A DNA stretch of 64,000 nt, taken from contig CP126206.1 of NCBI GenBank assembly GCA_030272155.1, positions 1,984,001 through 2,048,000 of the forward strand, read 5' to 3'. Of the stretch, positions 32,973 to 43,747 are shown in pieces. The position numbers were made by a program, and so were the translations under genes. Source of the stretch: Tetradesmus obliquus (lineage: Eukaryota > Chlorophyta > Chlorophyceae > Sphaeropleales > Scenedesmaceae). Each line of letters begins with the position of its first letter. Position 1 is the first letter of the stretch. The notes beneath the pieces were generated by a model. That model was not told the origin of the DNA. It did not search any database and was given only the letters and a program-made list of their open reading frames with translations.

Positions 32973-35817
32973 GGGAGCAGGTGCCTTTTCTATATGAAAA
33001 GGAAGCACCTGGTGCGAGGGCGGAGGCTGGCAGGTGGGTGCTGACTTTGTTTCTATGATGTGCTTGTTTGACGACATCATGTGTTTGGCAGTGGTTGGCA
33101 TCGTGTGGCCAGTCACTCTGATCTGCTGTTTGTGGCTTGCATGATGTTTTCGATTAGGGTGCATTTGGCAGTGGTAAGTGACCCCCACCCAAACTTTCCT
33201 GACACCTGCAGGCTGATGCAGTTGGCAATTCCACTGGCGCTGCAGTCCATCGCCTCCATGCTGACCACCTTCATCTGTACCACCTTTGTGGGCCACCTGA
33301 TATTTGATCCCTTTTTTGCACTTTTTTGCACACACAATAGACTCACCGAACTCTGTTTCTGCGTCAATTTGTGCAGGTTAATGAAGCTGGCAGTACCGCT
33401 TGCGCTGCAATCCATCGCCTCAATGCTGACCACCTTCATTTCAACCACCTTCGTGGGTCATTTAAACGACCCCCTGGCGCTGTCAGCGGTGGTGCTGTCA
33501 TCATCGTTATTTAACGTCACGGGCATCAGCATAACAATCGGGCTGGCGTCAGCAATGGACACGCTGTGCGGGCAGGTGGGGATGATGTCACAACGGCCGA
33601 CACAGCAGACGCAGCAGACACATCAGATGCACGCAGCAGCACACGCAGCAGACGCAGCATACACAACAGACGCACACAGCAGCACATGCAGACCACGAAG
33701 CAGTTGCTGCTGCGTTCACTGCAGATGCGTGTTCTCACAGCAGCAGCACAGCACATGCACAAGCTGCAGTGCAGCACAGCACATGCACATGCACAAGCAC
33801 AGCACAGCACATGCACAAGCTGCAGTGCAGCACAGCACAGCACATGCACAAGCACAGCACAGCACATGCACAAGCACAGCACAGCACATGCACAGCACAT
33901 GCACAGCACATGCACAAGCACAGCACAGCACATGCACAAGCTGCAGTGCAGCACAGCACAGCACATGCACAAGCACAGCACAGCACATGCACAAGCACAG
34001 CACAGCACATGCACAAGCACAGCACAGCACATGCACAGCACATGCACAGCACATGCACAAGCACAGCACAGCACATGCACAAGCTGCAGTGTTCTCACAG
34101 CAGCAGCACAGCACATGCACAAGCTGCAGTGCAGCACCATTCAGCAGTGTATGTGCCGCTGCTGCTCTGGCAGGCTTACCGGGCGCGGCGCTGCGCCATG
34201 CTGGGTGTGGTGCTGTCATGCGCGCTGCCGATATGCTGAAGCAGACATCCAGCTGTTGCTGCAGCTGCTCTCGCAGCTGCTGCTGGATAGAAAATGTGCA
34301 CCATGCAAATTCCGCCCCTGCTGCTTCAATGCTTGCAGCCGCAGGCGTACGGTGCGCGGCGCTATGCGATGCTGGGTGTGGTGATGCAGCGTGCGCGGCT
34401 CGTCTGCTGAACCAAACTTGAACCTCTACTGCTGCTGCATTGCTGGATGCTACAGGCATATGGCGCCAGGCGTTATGCCATGCTGGGTGTGGTACTTCAG
34501 CGTGCGCGGCTCATCTGCTGGTGCGCGTGCATCCCAGTGGCGGTGCTGTGGAACTTCATGGGGCCGCTGCTGTTGCTGCTGGGGCAGGTGCGACTGTGTT
34601 ACTTGATATGTTATATTATGTTGTTATTCCAGAGTGTTACCAAGCATCTGGACGCGTGCGTGCTGGTGCGCGTGCGTCTTGTGGCGGTGCTGTGGAACCA
34701 CATGGGGCCGCTGCTGCTGCTGTTGGGGCAGTGCGGATCTTTGTTGTTGTATGCTGTCTTACTATGTTATTTCTGTCATGTGTTGTGTCAGTATGTATGT
34801 TGCAGTGCATGCACATGTGGATATGTCTGCATCCCCCTGGCGGTGCTGTGGAACTTTATGGGGCCGCTGCTGCTGCTACTGCTGGGCCAGGTGCGTTATA
34901 CACCTTTTTGGTGACATTTGTAGCCTGTAACATGTTTTGGTTTGCGTGCTGGTGCGCGTGCATCGCTGTGGCGGCATTGTGACAATTCCTGTGGCCGCTG
35001 CTGCTGCTGTTTGAAAGGTTGTGTGTAACTGCTTATGATCGTCGCTTTTATTTGTGCGATATGTTTGCTGGTGGGTTGCTTTTTGTGCGGCACGGCTTTT
35101 GCAAGTGTGTTGCTGTCTCTGGTTCGTTGCACTTGGACACTGTCTGATCGCCAATGCCCCTCATGATGTCACTGCTCCACTGCTGCTGCTGCTGCCGCTG
35201 CCGCCGCCGCTGCCGCCTTGCAGGATGCCGACCTGAGCCGCCTGGCTGGCATCAACATGCAGCTGCTCATACCAGCGCTGTTCCTGGGTGAGATGGCTTT
35301 CATTGTTGTCATCGTTCAGTCTCATTCTTTCCTAGTATCGAGTAATTGGTATCACTGTTCACATGTAGCTGCGCATGCCAGCTCTGTTCCTGGGTGAGCC
35401 TGCTATGACTGCTGGCATGCAACATAGCCTATATTATTTGTATAGTATATTACTTGTTGGTCAGACGCATGGAACCCAAGTTCTGCCTGATCATAAGAAA
35501 TTGAATGAATGCTTCATGGCCACTCTAGGTACCGCTCACATCATCTGCCACTGTGGCGTTGAACATGCTCAGGCGTCGTCAATGACACTACCAGGCGCTA
35601 CCTGGTGTCGCATTGAGCAGAGCTGTTCTCCCAGCTGCTGCTACCTGCTCACATCTGTCACCTTGCTTTCAATTTGTGTTTGAACGTGCTCAGGTGTTGT
35701 CAATGACACTACCAGACGCTACCTGGTGTCGCAGCGGGCAGTCTTTCCTACCAGCTGCTGCTACCTGCTCACCACTGCGCTCTCACCGTTGTACAACTGG
35801 ATCTTCATCTACCGGTG

Positions 35818-35848
<31 letters not shown>

Positions 35849-37912
35849 ACAGGTTGTTGCATACATGTGCCTTTTCGGACGCAGCATTGAGGTGTCAAGC
35901 GGCAGAAGCACACAGGAGACACACAGTGTTATGGTCTGTGTTTTGTGTCTACAGACCTCTCATTCTGCATGCAGCGTTGATCTGGTTGTTTATCCCGTCA
36001 ACAAGCTTGTGCCACCACCTCCTGGACTACAATCATCTTCTGCAACGGCTGCTGCTGCTGCTGCTGCTGCTGCTGTGCAGGATGGGCCTAGGTGTGAAGG
36101 GTGCCGCCTATGCCATCACCTGCTGCACTGCCACCAACTCGCTGCTGCTGACAGCCTACCAAACGTACAGGGATGCTGTTCTACTCAAAGGCACGCCACA
36201 GGCAACATGGAGTGGCTACAGCACTGCTGCTTTCAGGGGCTGGGGGCAGGTGGGTTGTTATAATGTTACAACAATGTTATATGACACTGTCCTGCCAGCA
36301 GAAGGCATAGGGATGCTGTGCTGCTAAAAGACACTCCACAAGCAACTTGGAGTGGCTACAGCACTGCTGCGTTCAGGGGTTGGGGGCAGGTGGGTTTTTG
36401 TAACAATGTCATGACGCTGTCATACCTTAGCTGTACCTGTGGATGCTGTGCTGCTAAAAGACACTCCACAAGCAACGCGGAGTGGCTACAGCACTGCTGC
36501 GTTCAGGGGTTGGGGGCAGGTGGGTTTTTGTAACAATGTCATGACGCTGTCATACCTTAGCTGTACCTGTGGATGCTGTGCTGCTGAAAGGCACCCCACA
36601 AGCAACTTTGAGTGGCTACAGCAGTAGCTGCCTTCAGGGGCTGGGGGCAGGTGAGCTTTTGCAACATTGCCATGACGGCGCCATGACTTAGCTGTACCTG
36701 TGGGTATGGTGCTGCTGAAAGGCACCAACCACAGGCTACAGGTTACATGGAGTGGCTACAGCACGGCAGCTTTCAGGGGCTGGGGCAGGTGAGGTGTTAC
36801 AGTGTTACAACATTGTCATATGACACTGTCATGCCAGCAGAAGGTATAGGGATGCTGTGCTGCTAAAAGACACTCCACAAGCAACTTGGAGTGGCTACAG
36901 CACCGCTGCGTTCAGGGGCTGGGGGCAGGCGGGTTGTTTTGTCATTGTTATGACGGTGTTATGACAGTAGCAGAAGAAAACAGCCCCCAGGATGTAGTGC
37001 TGCCACTGCTAATGATGTCGGTATGACATCTCTGCGACGTGATAACATTGTTATACTGCAGGTGCGCCAGCTGCAGGCTGCAAGGCCGGCTGCATGTATG
37101 TTAGGGGTGTTGAGCGTTCCATTATGTGTGTAATTATCACACAAGCTACGCGTTTCGCAGCAGTGGTCAACCTATCTGCAGCGCGTAGCTTGCGTGGTGA
37201 TAGTGCATTTATAGTGTTGTTCTGAAACAACAGGATACCTCAAGCAAAACCATGAAGCTGTCAACATCATATTTCAGCAGTACATCACCGTCACTGGATC
37301 TGGTCATGGCTTGATTGTTGCAGCAGATTCAGGGTCTGCAGTGTATCTATCTGTCCTGACGCGTGGCAACATGCTTCCAAGCCGTGCCTTCTGGCATGCT
37401 GCCGCTGCTGCCGCTGCTGCTACTGCTGCTGCTGCTGCTGCAGTATCTGTCGCTGGGGCTGCCTGCTGCTGCCATGATCTGCCTGGAGTGGTGGGTGTGG
37501 GAGCTGCTCATCTTCGCAGGTGGGCCTCGGGTAAACATGTGTTGCAATGAAAATGGGCAGGTTGCATGTGCAAGCCCTGCTTTTGCCAGCACCAGCACTG
37601 TTTGAATTGGAGCGGTGGGTGTGGGAGCTGCTCATCTTCGCAGGTGGGCTGGGTTGGGTTTCGTCTGCCTTTCAAAAAGTTGAATGTATGTAGTAGACTT
37701 TAGTTGTCTGGTTGACCAGGTTTGCTGGTATTGAGGTGAATGTGTTGCAGCTGCTCATATCTGCACATTCTTTAATGCAGTCAAATTTGTTGTGTGCGCT
37801 TCTGTAAGATTTTGGCCAACCCTACCTTGGCACGCAGCAGTATCTTGAGTCATGGAGTTGAACAAGGTTCCTTTATGCTGCTGCTGGCACCTACCGCCAG
37901 CTGCTGCTGACA

Positions 37913-37960
<48 letters not shown>

Positions 37961-39378
37961 ACTGCTGTGCTGCAGCTGGCTTGCTGCCGTCTGGTAGTGT
38001 TGCTGTTGGCGTCATGGGGCTGTGCATACAGGTGCGGCTGGGGACAGGCCTACTTGCTGTTGGTGTGCCTTTCGAGAGGTGATTCCAACTTGAAGTTTTA
38101 GTCTGAGTGATTTTAATATGGTAGTGTTGCTGTTGGCGTCATGGGGCTGTGCATACAGGTGCGGCTGGGGCCGTGCACTAAGTACTGGCATGTTTGTCTT
38201 GTTTCAGTGTGCATGGCTCTGCCATGATGACGGGTGCAGCTAGCCTACGTGTTTCCTGTAGCAGATGGTGACATTGCATGAAAGGCGTGTATATGTTGAT
38301 GTGTGGATGATTGCACTGTTTGCCCCCACAGATTACCAACCCCAGCTACATGGTGTTGCTACAACACCACAAGTCTGACAATGCTCAGCTGTGCAAACAT
38401 ATTGTCATGACATGCCCGCAGATCACCAACCCCAGTTATATGATCCCAAGCAGCTTTGGATCCGCCACTTCAGTGCGGGTGGCTAACCTGCTGGGAGCAG
38501 GCCAAGGGCTGCAGGCGCGCACTGCTGCCAGGTGCGTATCATATACTGTGTGCCACATATTGCGTGTCATCCTTGTGCTCTGTGCTTTGAGCATCGGGCA
38601 CAAGGCTGCTGCATCTGTCATTGCTGTGTGCGGTGCCTGTGGCCAACCTGCTGGGGGCCGGCCAAGGCCTGCAGGCACGCACGGCTGCCAGGTGCGCTTT
38701 TCTTGCTTCGTGTAATGTCGGTGTATGATCTGGATTGCACTGGAACACATCTCGCTGCATCTGCCACTTCAGTGCGGGTTGCAAACCTGCTGGGGGCCGG
38801 CCAAGGGCTGCAGGCGCGCACTGCTGCAAGGTGCGTGTCACATATTGCGTGTAACGTGTTTTGAGAGATGAAGTTACATGTGGATCCTGGCACGTCTGCA
38901 ATGTGCGTGGTGCTGTACGTGTGCTGCTGTGGCTGTTTGCGTGACACGTTGCCATTAGTTCACCAAAAGCTCTCCAACACCTGCATCCTGTTTGGCGGAG
39001 ATTGTGCTCAGCGTTGCACTGATGCTGCTGCTGCTGCTGCCTGCTGCTGCTGCTGCTGCTGCTGCTGCCGGCCTCATGCATTGTTTGTCCAATGTTTTGC
39101 AGGGTGTCGGCAGCGATCGTGTTCACCGCGACTCTGCTGCTGGGCTGCTGCACCTTTGCTGGGAGGCATGCGGTGGTGCGGATCTTCACAGACGACCCAA
39201 CCATTCGTGCAGCAACGGCAGCAGTCGTGCCTGCCGTCGCCACATCCATCGTTGGTAAGTTGACCAGATGCTGCGCTTTTGAAACCTTGCTGCCCTGCCT
39301 GCAGTATGTTGCGTGGTTCTGGGCTACCAGGCCTCATGCAAGTTGATGCTTTTATGTAAGTCCGTTTCTTCTGGTTGC

Positions 39379-39432
<54 letters not shown>

Positions 39433-40242
39433 AGGTGATGGCATGGTGGCTGTACTGTCTGCAGTGCTGCGCGCATCGGGCCGCCAAGCCATTGGAGCAA
39501 TGTTCAACATTGCCGGCTACTGGTGCGTGTGTCAGGCTGCTGGGCTGAGGGTTTAGGGTTTTGGGCGGTTTGCAGACCCGGGCCATGTTCAGCATTGCAG
39601 GCTACATGTGTACGGCGCCTGGCTGCTGCGCAGCACGCTGATGTAGTTTTGATGTGGTTTTTGTTTTACGGGCAGCTGCCCATTGTGATCTGCAGATCCC
39701 CATAGCTTCACTGATTCTGCGTGTGCTGAATGTTGCCGTTGTTGTCAACTGCTGCATAGGTGTGTGTGCCTCCCTCTGGCCTGACTGCTAGGGTTCCACC
39801 TGCAGCTGGGCGTGCTAGGGTTCTGGATTGCTGGACTGCGGATGCCAGTTTCATTTGTCTTGACAAACTGACTGACTGCTGCTGCTGCTGCTGGTGTGCA
39901 GGTGTGTGTGCCCGCCCCTAGCCTGGCTGCTAGACTACTACCTGCAGCTCGGGGTGCTAGGGTTCTGTCTCTCTGGACTGCAGTTGCTCAACATGATCAC
40001 TAACAGTTTGACTGCCGCTGCTGCTGCTGCTGCTGCTGCTGCTGTGCAGGTGTGTGTGCCTGCCCCTAGCCTGGCTGCTAGGGTTCCATCTGCAGCTCGG
40101 GGTGCTAGGGTTCTGGATTGCGCTGACGCTGGCAACGGCTATGCAAGCCGCTGCATTTGGGATCTTGATAAGCCGGTTTGACTGGAAGGCAGAAGTGAAA
40201 CGGGCAGCGGCGCTGACTGCTGCGCACCAAGCCACACACTGA
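32060..40242 (+). CDS. MATE/DTX-family multidrug and toxin efflux carrier
   Basis: MATE proteins export organic cations or metabolites in exchange for protons or sodium, usually at vacuole or plasma membrane. Modelled exons are 32060-32229, 32839-33033, 33377-33575, 34456-34587, 35224-35287, 35694-35814, 36081-36249, 37444-37519, 37976-38031, 38422-38531, 39103-39254, 39435-39522 and 40050-40242. Phases match and give 574 residues. The first 120 residues are hydrophilic with a poly-Ala run. Family marks are LMKLAVPLALQSIASML, FVGHLND, ASAMDTLCGQAYGARRY, NWIFIYR, GLGVKGAAYA, ICLEWWVWELL, RVANLLGAGQG and RASGRQAIGAMFNIAGYW. The ATG at 32060 begins an exon with a clean GTGAGA donor, whose phase fits the next exon. 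Copies of exon edges fill most introns. Confidence 0.88.
32265..32700. repeat. CAG tract and degenerate ~50-bp repeats in MATE intron 1
   Basis: A (CAG)n-type tract lies at 32265-32328. Around 32498-32690 a loose repeat of the form CAGTGCATGCGCCAGCACATCTGC recurs about four times. Confidence 0.6.
33212..33300 (+). repeat. Acceptor-side copy of MATE exon 3 start
   Basis: After CACCTGCAG the first 28 codons of exon 3 (LMQLAIPLALQSIASMLTTF onward) recur, then the sequence turns intron-like. The working exon begins at 33377. Confidence 0.9.
33725..34140 (+). repeat. Minisatellite of AGCACAGCACATGCACA units
   Basis: More than twenty irregular units built from GCACAGCACATGCACAA and GCTGCAGT fill MATE intron 3. 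They produce long meaningless open frames on both strands. Confidence 0.95.
34171..35019 (+). repeat. Exon-edge copies on both sides of MATE exon 4
   Basis: Two acceptor-side copies (34171-34235 and 34345-34407, AYGARRYAMLGVV-like) precede the working exon at 34456. Three donor-side copies (34663-34729, 34824-34890 and the decayed 34940-35019) follow it and repeat PVAVLWNFMGPLLLLLGQ. Confidence 0.9.
35366..35655 (+). repeat. Edge copies of MATE exons 5 and 6
   Basis: Positions 35366-35394 repeat the end of exon 5 with its GTGAG donor. Positions 35571-35655 follow GCTCAG and repeat the start of exon 6 (VVNDTTRRYLVS), with an early stop in that frame. Confidence 0.85.
36250..36928 (+). repeat. 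Five donor-side copies of MATE exon 7 end
   Basis: Units of 130-140 bp, ending at 36389, 36519, 36650, 36788 and 36928, repeat the tail RDAVLLKGTPQATWSGYST to GWGQ with the following GTGGGT or GTGAG. The last has GC in place of GT at the donor. Confidence 0.9.
37610..38159 (+). repeat. Donor-side copies of MATE exons 8 and 9
   Basis: Positions 37610-37642 repeat the end of exon 8 (WVWELLIFA) with GTGGGC. Positions 38122-38159 repeat the end of exon 9 (VAVGVMGLCIQ) with GTGCGGCTGGGG. A (CTG)n tract at 37916-37960 leads into the exon 9 acceptor. Confidence 0.88.
38332..38831 (+). repeat. Edge copies around MATE exon 10
   Basis: An acceptor-side copy of about 20 bp (ITNPSYM) lies at 38332. Two donor-side copies at 38634-38691 and 38759-38831 repeat RVANLLGAGQGLQARTAAR with new GTGCG donors. 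Confidence 0.88.
39576..40005 (+). repeat. Edge copies of MATE exons 12 and 13
   Basis: Positions 39576-39612 repeat the end of exon 12 (AMFSIAGYM-like). Copies at 39761-39848 and 39902-40005 follow GCATAG and GTGCAG and repeat the start of exon 13 (GVCAPGLAG-type text with LGVLGF), before the working exon at 40050. Confidence 0.85.
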
Positions 40243-41438
40243 CCAGCAAGCCAGGAGCTATGTGACGATGCAGCAGCTGTCTTTAGAATGCGTATTGTTC
40301 ATAAAGGGTGTTGATTGTACTCAAATGTATGGAGTATGGATTGCGCGTCGCTCATAAAGGTGATGAGGTCTGTCAGCGGGCTGCTGTGTCTCATGCGCCA
40401 CTCAGTGGTCTGGTGGATGTCTCTGGGTGTTGCATAGAGCAGTATATGTGTCTTTTTTTCGAATCTGCACGTGCCAGATCTGGGCATAATTTCAAATCGC
40501 GTTCAAAATGATTTGCAGTGGCTGCTGCGCATACGGCGCTGCTGTTACGCTTGAGCAGCAGGAGGGCACATACGCGCTTGTCAGTTGGTGTTACTGCTTT
40601 CAGCTGCGCTGCAGTATGTACAAGTTGGGGCATCAGGGCGGCCGCCTCTGCTGCCATGTGCACATGCATTGTGCTACTGCATGCTGTGTTACCTGCAACT
40701 CTATTTGCTGCGTGTCGCATATATTTGAGACCACACGCACCTTGCGTGCAGTGGCTGCATCTGGCAGATGCCCAGTGGGCTGTTCAGCAAATTCTGCAAG
40801 TGTGTGCTGCTGTCATGCATCCGTCCAGAACATGTTCTTCTGACATGTTCTTTGCTGATATACGGTAACCTTATGTTCGGTTTTTAAAATGGACACACCT
40901 GCAGCTGCGTCTTTCCCACAACTCTTTCTACTGTGGCACAACTTGAAACGAAATCCAACGACCAGTGCTGCTGCAGCAGCAGACAGCTGTCTGGTTATGA
41001 GCACTGGCCCCTTTCATGCTAGCAGCAGTACTTCCTGCTGTCAGACGTGTTCATCAACTAGTACCGTAAAATATCTGCAGCATTTTGAAACCAGCTGTGA
41101 GTTTCGTGGACACGCAACAACGGTACGGTGCGTTGACACCATGGCAATGGCTCGGGGAGGGACTGCCGGTGCCAGAAGCTTGTGGTCACCACTAACCACA
41201 GACGTTGAATTTCAAGCATTCTTACATGCATTCAAAAACTTTTTGAAAAAGAAATGCTTGCAGCAGCATCAGGCATCTGGGCGGGTGCCAGCGAATGAAA
41301 CGGTATCTTCGCTTGTCATTTTGACTGAACCGATGCACATGGATCCGCCATGGTAAAGCCAGAGCTCACCATTCACATCGCTTCATCAGACGTGCCGTCT
41401 CTGCGCCACTCCATCCCTGATCCTGCACCAAACACACC
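40243..41438. other. Intergenic region between MATE and phosphoesterase genes
   Basis: No gene is recognisable. The plus-strand open frame at 40889-41356 has no motif and no good splice context. The stretch should hold the MATE 3' UTR and the promoter of the next gene. Confidence 0.45.
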
Positions 41439-43716
41439 ATGGCACCGGGGATTATGAGGCTGCTGCTCCTTGCAGCTGTGTGCGTGACCGTCGCGCACGC
41501 TGCGGATCGGAGTCTTCTTACCAACCGTGAGTTACGTCCAGCAGCAAGCAGCCGTCTTTCTGCTAGTGCGTAACCCTAGGGGATCGCGGCCGGGGGATAC
41601 TTTGCTGTTTGAACATCACGGGAATCCCCGATACCCAGCTGCATCTTGGCTGATAGCAATCGAAATTTGATGCATCAATGATTGATCATGTCATTTATCA
41701 CGCAGCTCTGCAGTGTTTGATGCATCTTGCGATCATTTGCGTGGGACACGGCTTATGGGACCCACCCAGTCAGCAGTCAGCTGAGGCAGCTGAGGCATGT
41801 GATTGTCGACTACAGCGATCGCAGCTGATCGCGACTGCCACCAACGCTGCATCGGATCAAACCATTGCGTCTCCTGCAGTACTGATCCGGTCGCTGCTGC
41901 TGTTACTGCTGCTGCTGCTGCTGCTGATCTGTCTGCAGTCAGGGCTCCATACCAGATCGGGCTGTGGGGTGACCTTCCCTACAGCGACATGCAGGCCACT
42001 GTGGGTGTACCAAACCTGATCAAGGTGAGCTGCTTTCATCTGTGGTGTGCTGTGTGTCCTGCGCTTCAGCGTCTGTGACTGCTGCTGCTGCTACCGTGCT
42101 GCTGCCGGTGCATGACATGATGTCTTATGCTCTACGCTCCAGCGTCTCTGAGGGCTGCTCCTGAACAAGTTGCTGCCGCCGCTGCTGCTAGACTTGAACT
42201 CTTGCGCCCGCTCTTCAGCGTCTCTGAGGGCTGATTTTGAACATGTTGCTACCACCGCCGCTGCTGCTGCTGCTGCTGCTGCTGCTAAACTTGAACTCTT
42301 GCGCCCCCCGCTTCAGCTTCTGACGGCTGCTACCTTCAGTGAACTTGCTGCTGTTCTTGCTGCTGCTACTACTGCTACAGGACATGAACTTCTACTCCCT
42401 GTGCTGCAATGCCTTGAATGGCGATTTGATGCGGAAAGTGGCAACTCCTCTTCCACCACTCCCAAGGCCGTCACTCAACCCTGCTGCTGCTGCTGCTGCT
42501 GCAACGTCTGCAGGACATGAACTCCTACTCCCTGCGCTTCAGCACCTTCAACGGCGACTGGAAGGCTGGCAGCGGCAACTCATCATCCACCACTCCCAAG
42601 TTGCGGCCACTCAACCCTGCTGCTGCTGCTGCTGCTGCAGCGCATGAACGCCTACTCACTGCGCTTCTATGCCTTCAACGGCGATTGGAAGGCTGGCAGC
42701 GGCAACTCATCATCCACCACTCCCAAGTTGCCGTCACTCAACCCCTGCTGCTGCTGCTGCTGCTGCCGCAGGACATGAACGCCTACTCGCTGCGCTTCAG
42801 CGCCTTCAACGGCGACTGGAAGGCTGGCAGCGGCAACTCATCATCCACCACTCCCTCCAAGTGCTCAAATGAGCTGTATGCTCAGTGCCTGGGCTATCTG
42901 AACAGCCTGAAAGCACCGGCCATGTACACCCCTGGAGACAACGAGTGGACCGACTGCGACCGTGAGTTGCTGATGCTGGTTATAATCCGTGTGTCATCAA
43001 TATACTATTAGTTATGCATTTTGAGTGCCCGGGTGCGCTGTACGCGCAGTGCTTGGGCTGTCTGAACAGCTCAAATGCGCCAGCCATGGACAAGCACTGC
43101 TTGAAGGCGCGCAGATTTGCTTTCTTCATTTAGAATGTCCATCTTTACACCCCAGAGGCAACGAGTGGACCAACTGCGACCGTGAGTTGCTTTTGATCCG
43201 CATGATTTGGTGTATCCCCGAACGTTTTAGAGTGCTCGGATGCTCTGCAAGTTGTACGATGCATCAGATGATGCGCCTGGGTATCCTTGCTGGCGGTGTG
43301 CTCCTGACATCACAAATAACATTCTGTGTCATGTCATACACATGTTAGTAACAATGTTCAATTTGTCATTCGCAGGCGAGAAGAACGGCAACTACAGCTC
43401 CAGGGAGCGCCTGGACTACATCCGCAAGACCTTCTTCGCGGCAGACAAGTCCCTCGGCAAGCGCCAGCTCTCCCAGGTGGGTACCGCACTTCATGATCCC
43501 TTGCTGCTGCTGCTGCTGCTGTAGGCGCCTGCAGAGTTGCAGGTAACACGCATTGCAGTAGCTTGCGTGCTGACATGAGTGCAGATAGGGCCCTGTGCAT
43601 CAACCAATGTAGCGCAGAGCCAGGCGCTGCGCATTGACCCCAACTGCCGCTGCTGCTGCTGCTGCTGTCGCAGGTTGCGCAGAGAGCTGCGCTGTGCATT
43701 GTCACCCACTTCTGCC

Positions 43717-43747
<31 letters not shown>

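Noticed and set aside
32705-33058. ATG at 32705 as the MATE start
   Set aside because: The frame is open, but the exon at 32060-32229 has a clean GTGAGA donor and its phase fits the acceptor at 32838. I prefer the upstream start.
33526-34459. Long open frames on both strands rich in His/Thr/Ala or Cys/Val/Leu
   Set aside because: They are by-products of the AGCACATGCACA minisatellite, lie in a MATE intron and have no motif.
39546-39566. Telomere-like GGGTTTAGGGTTTTGGG
   Set aside because: It is a single short run inside a MATE intron and derives from a CTAGGGTTCTGG-like exon copy; it is not an array.
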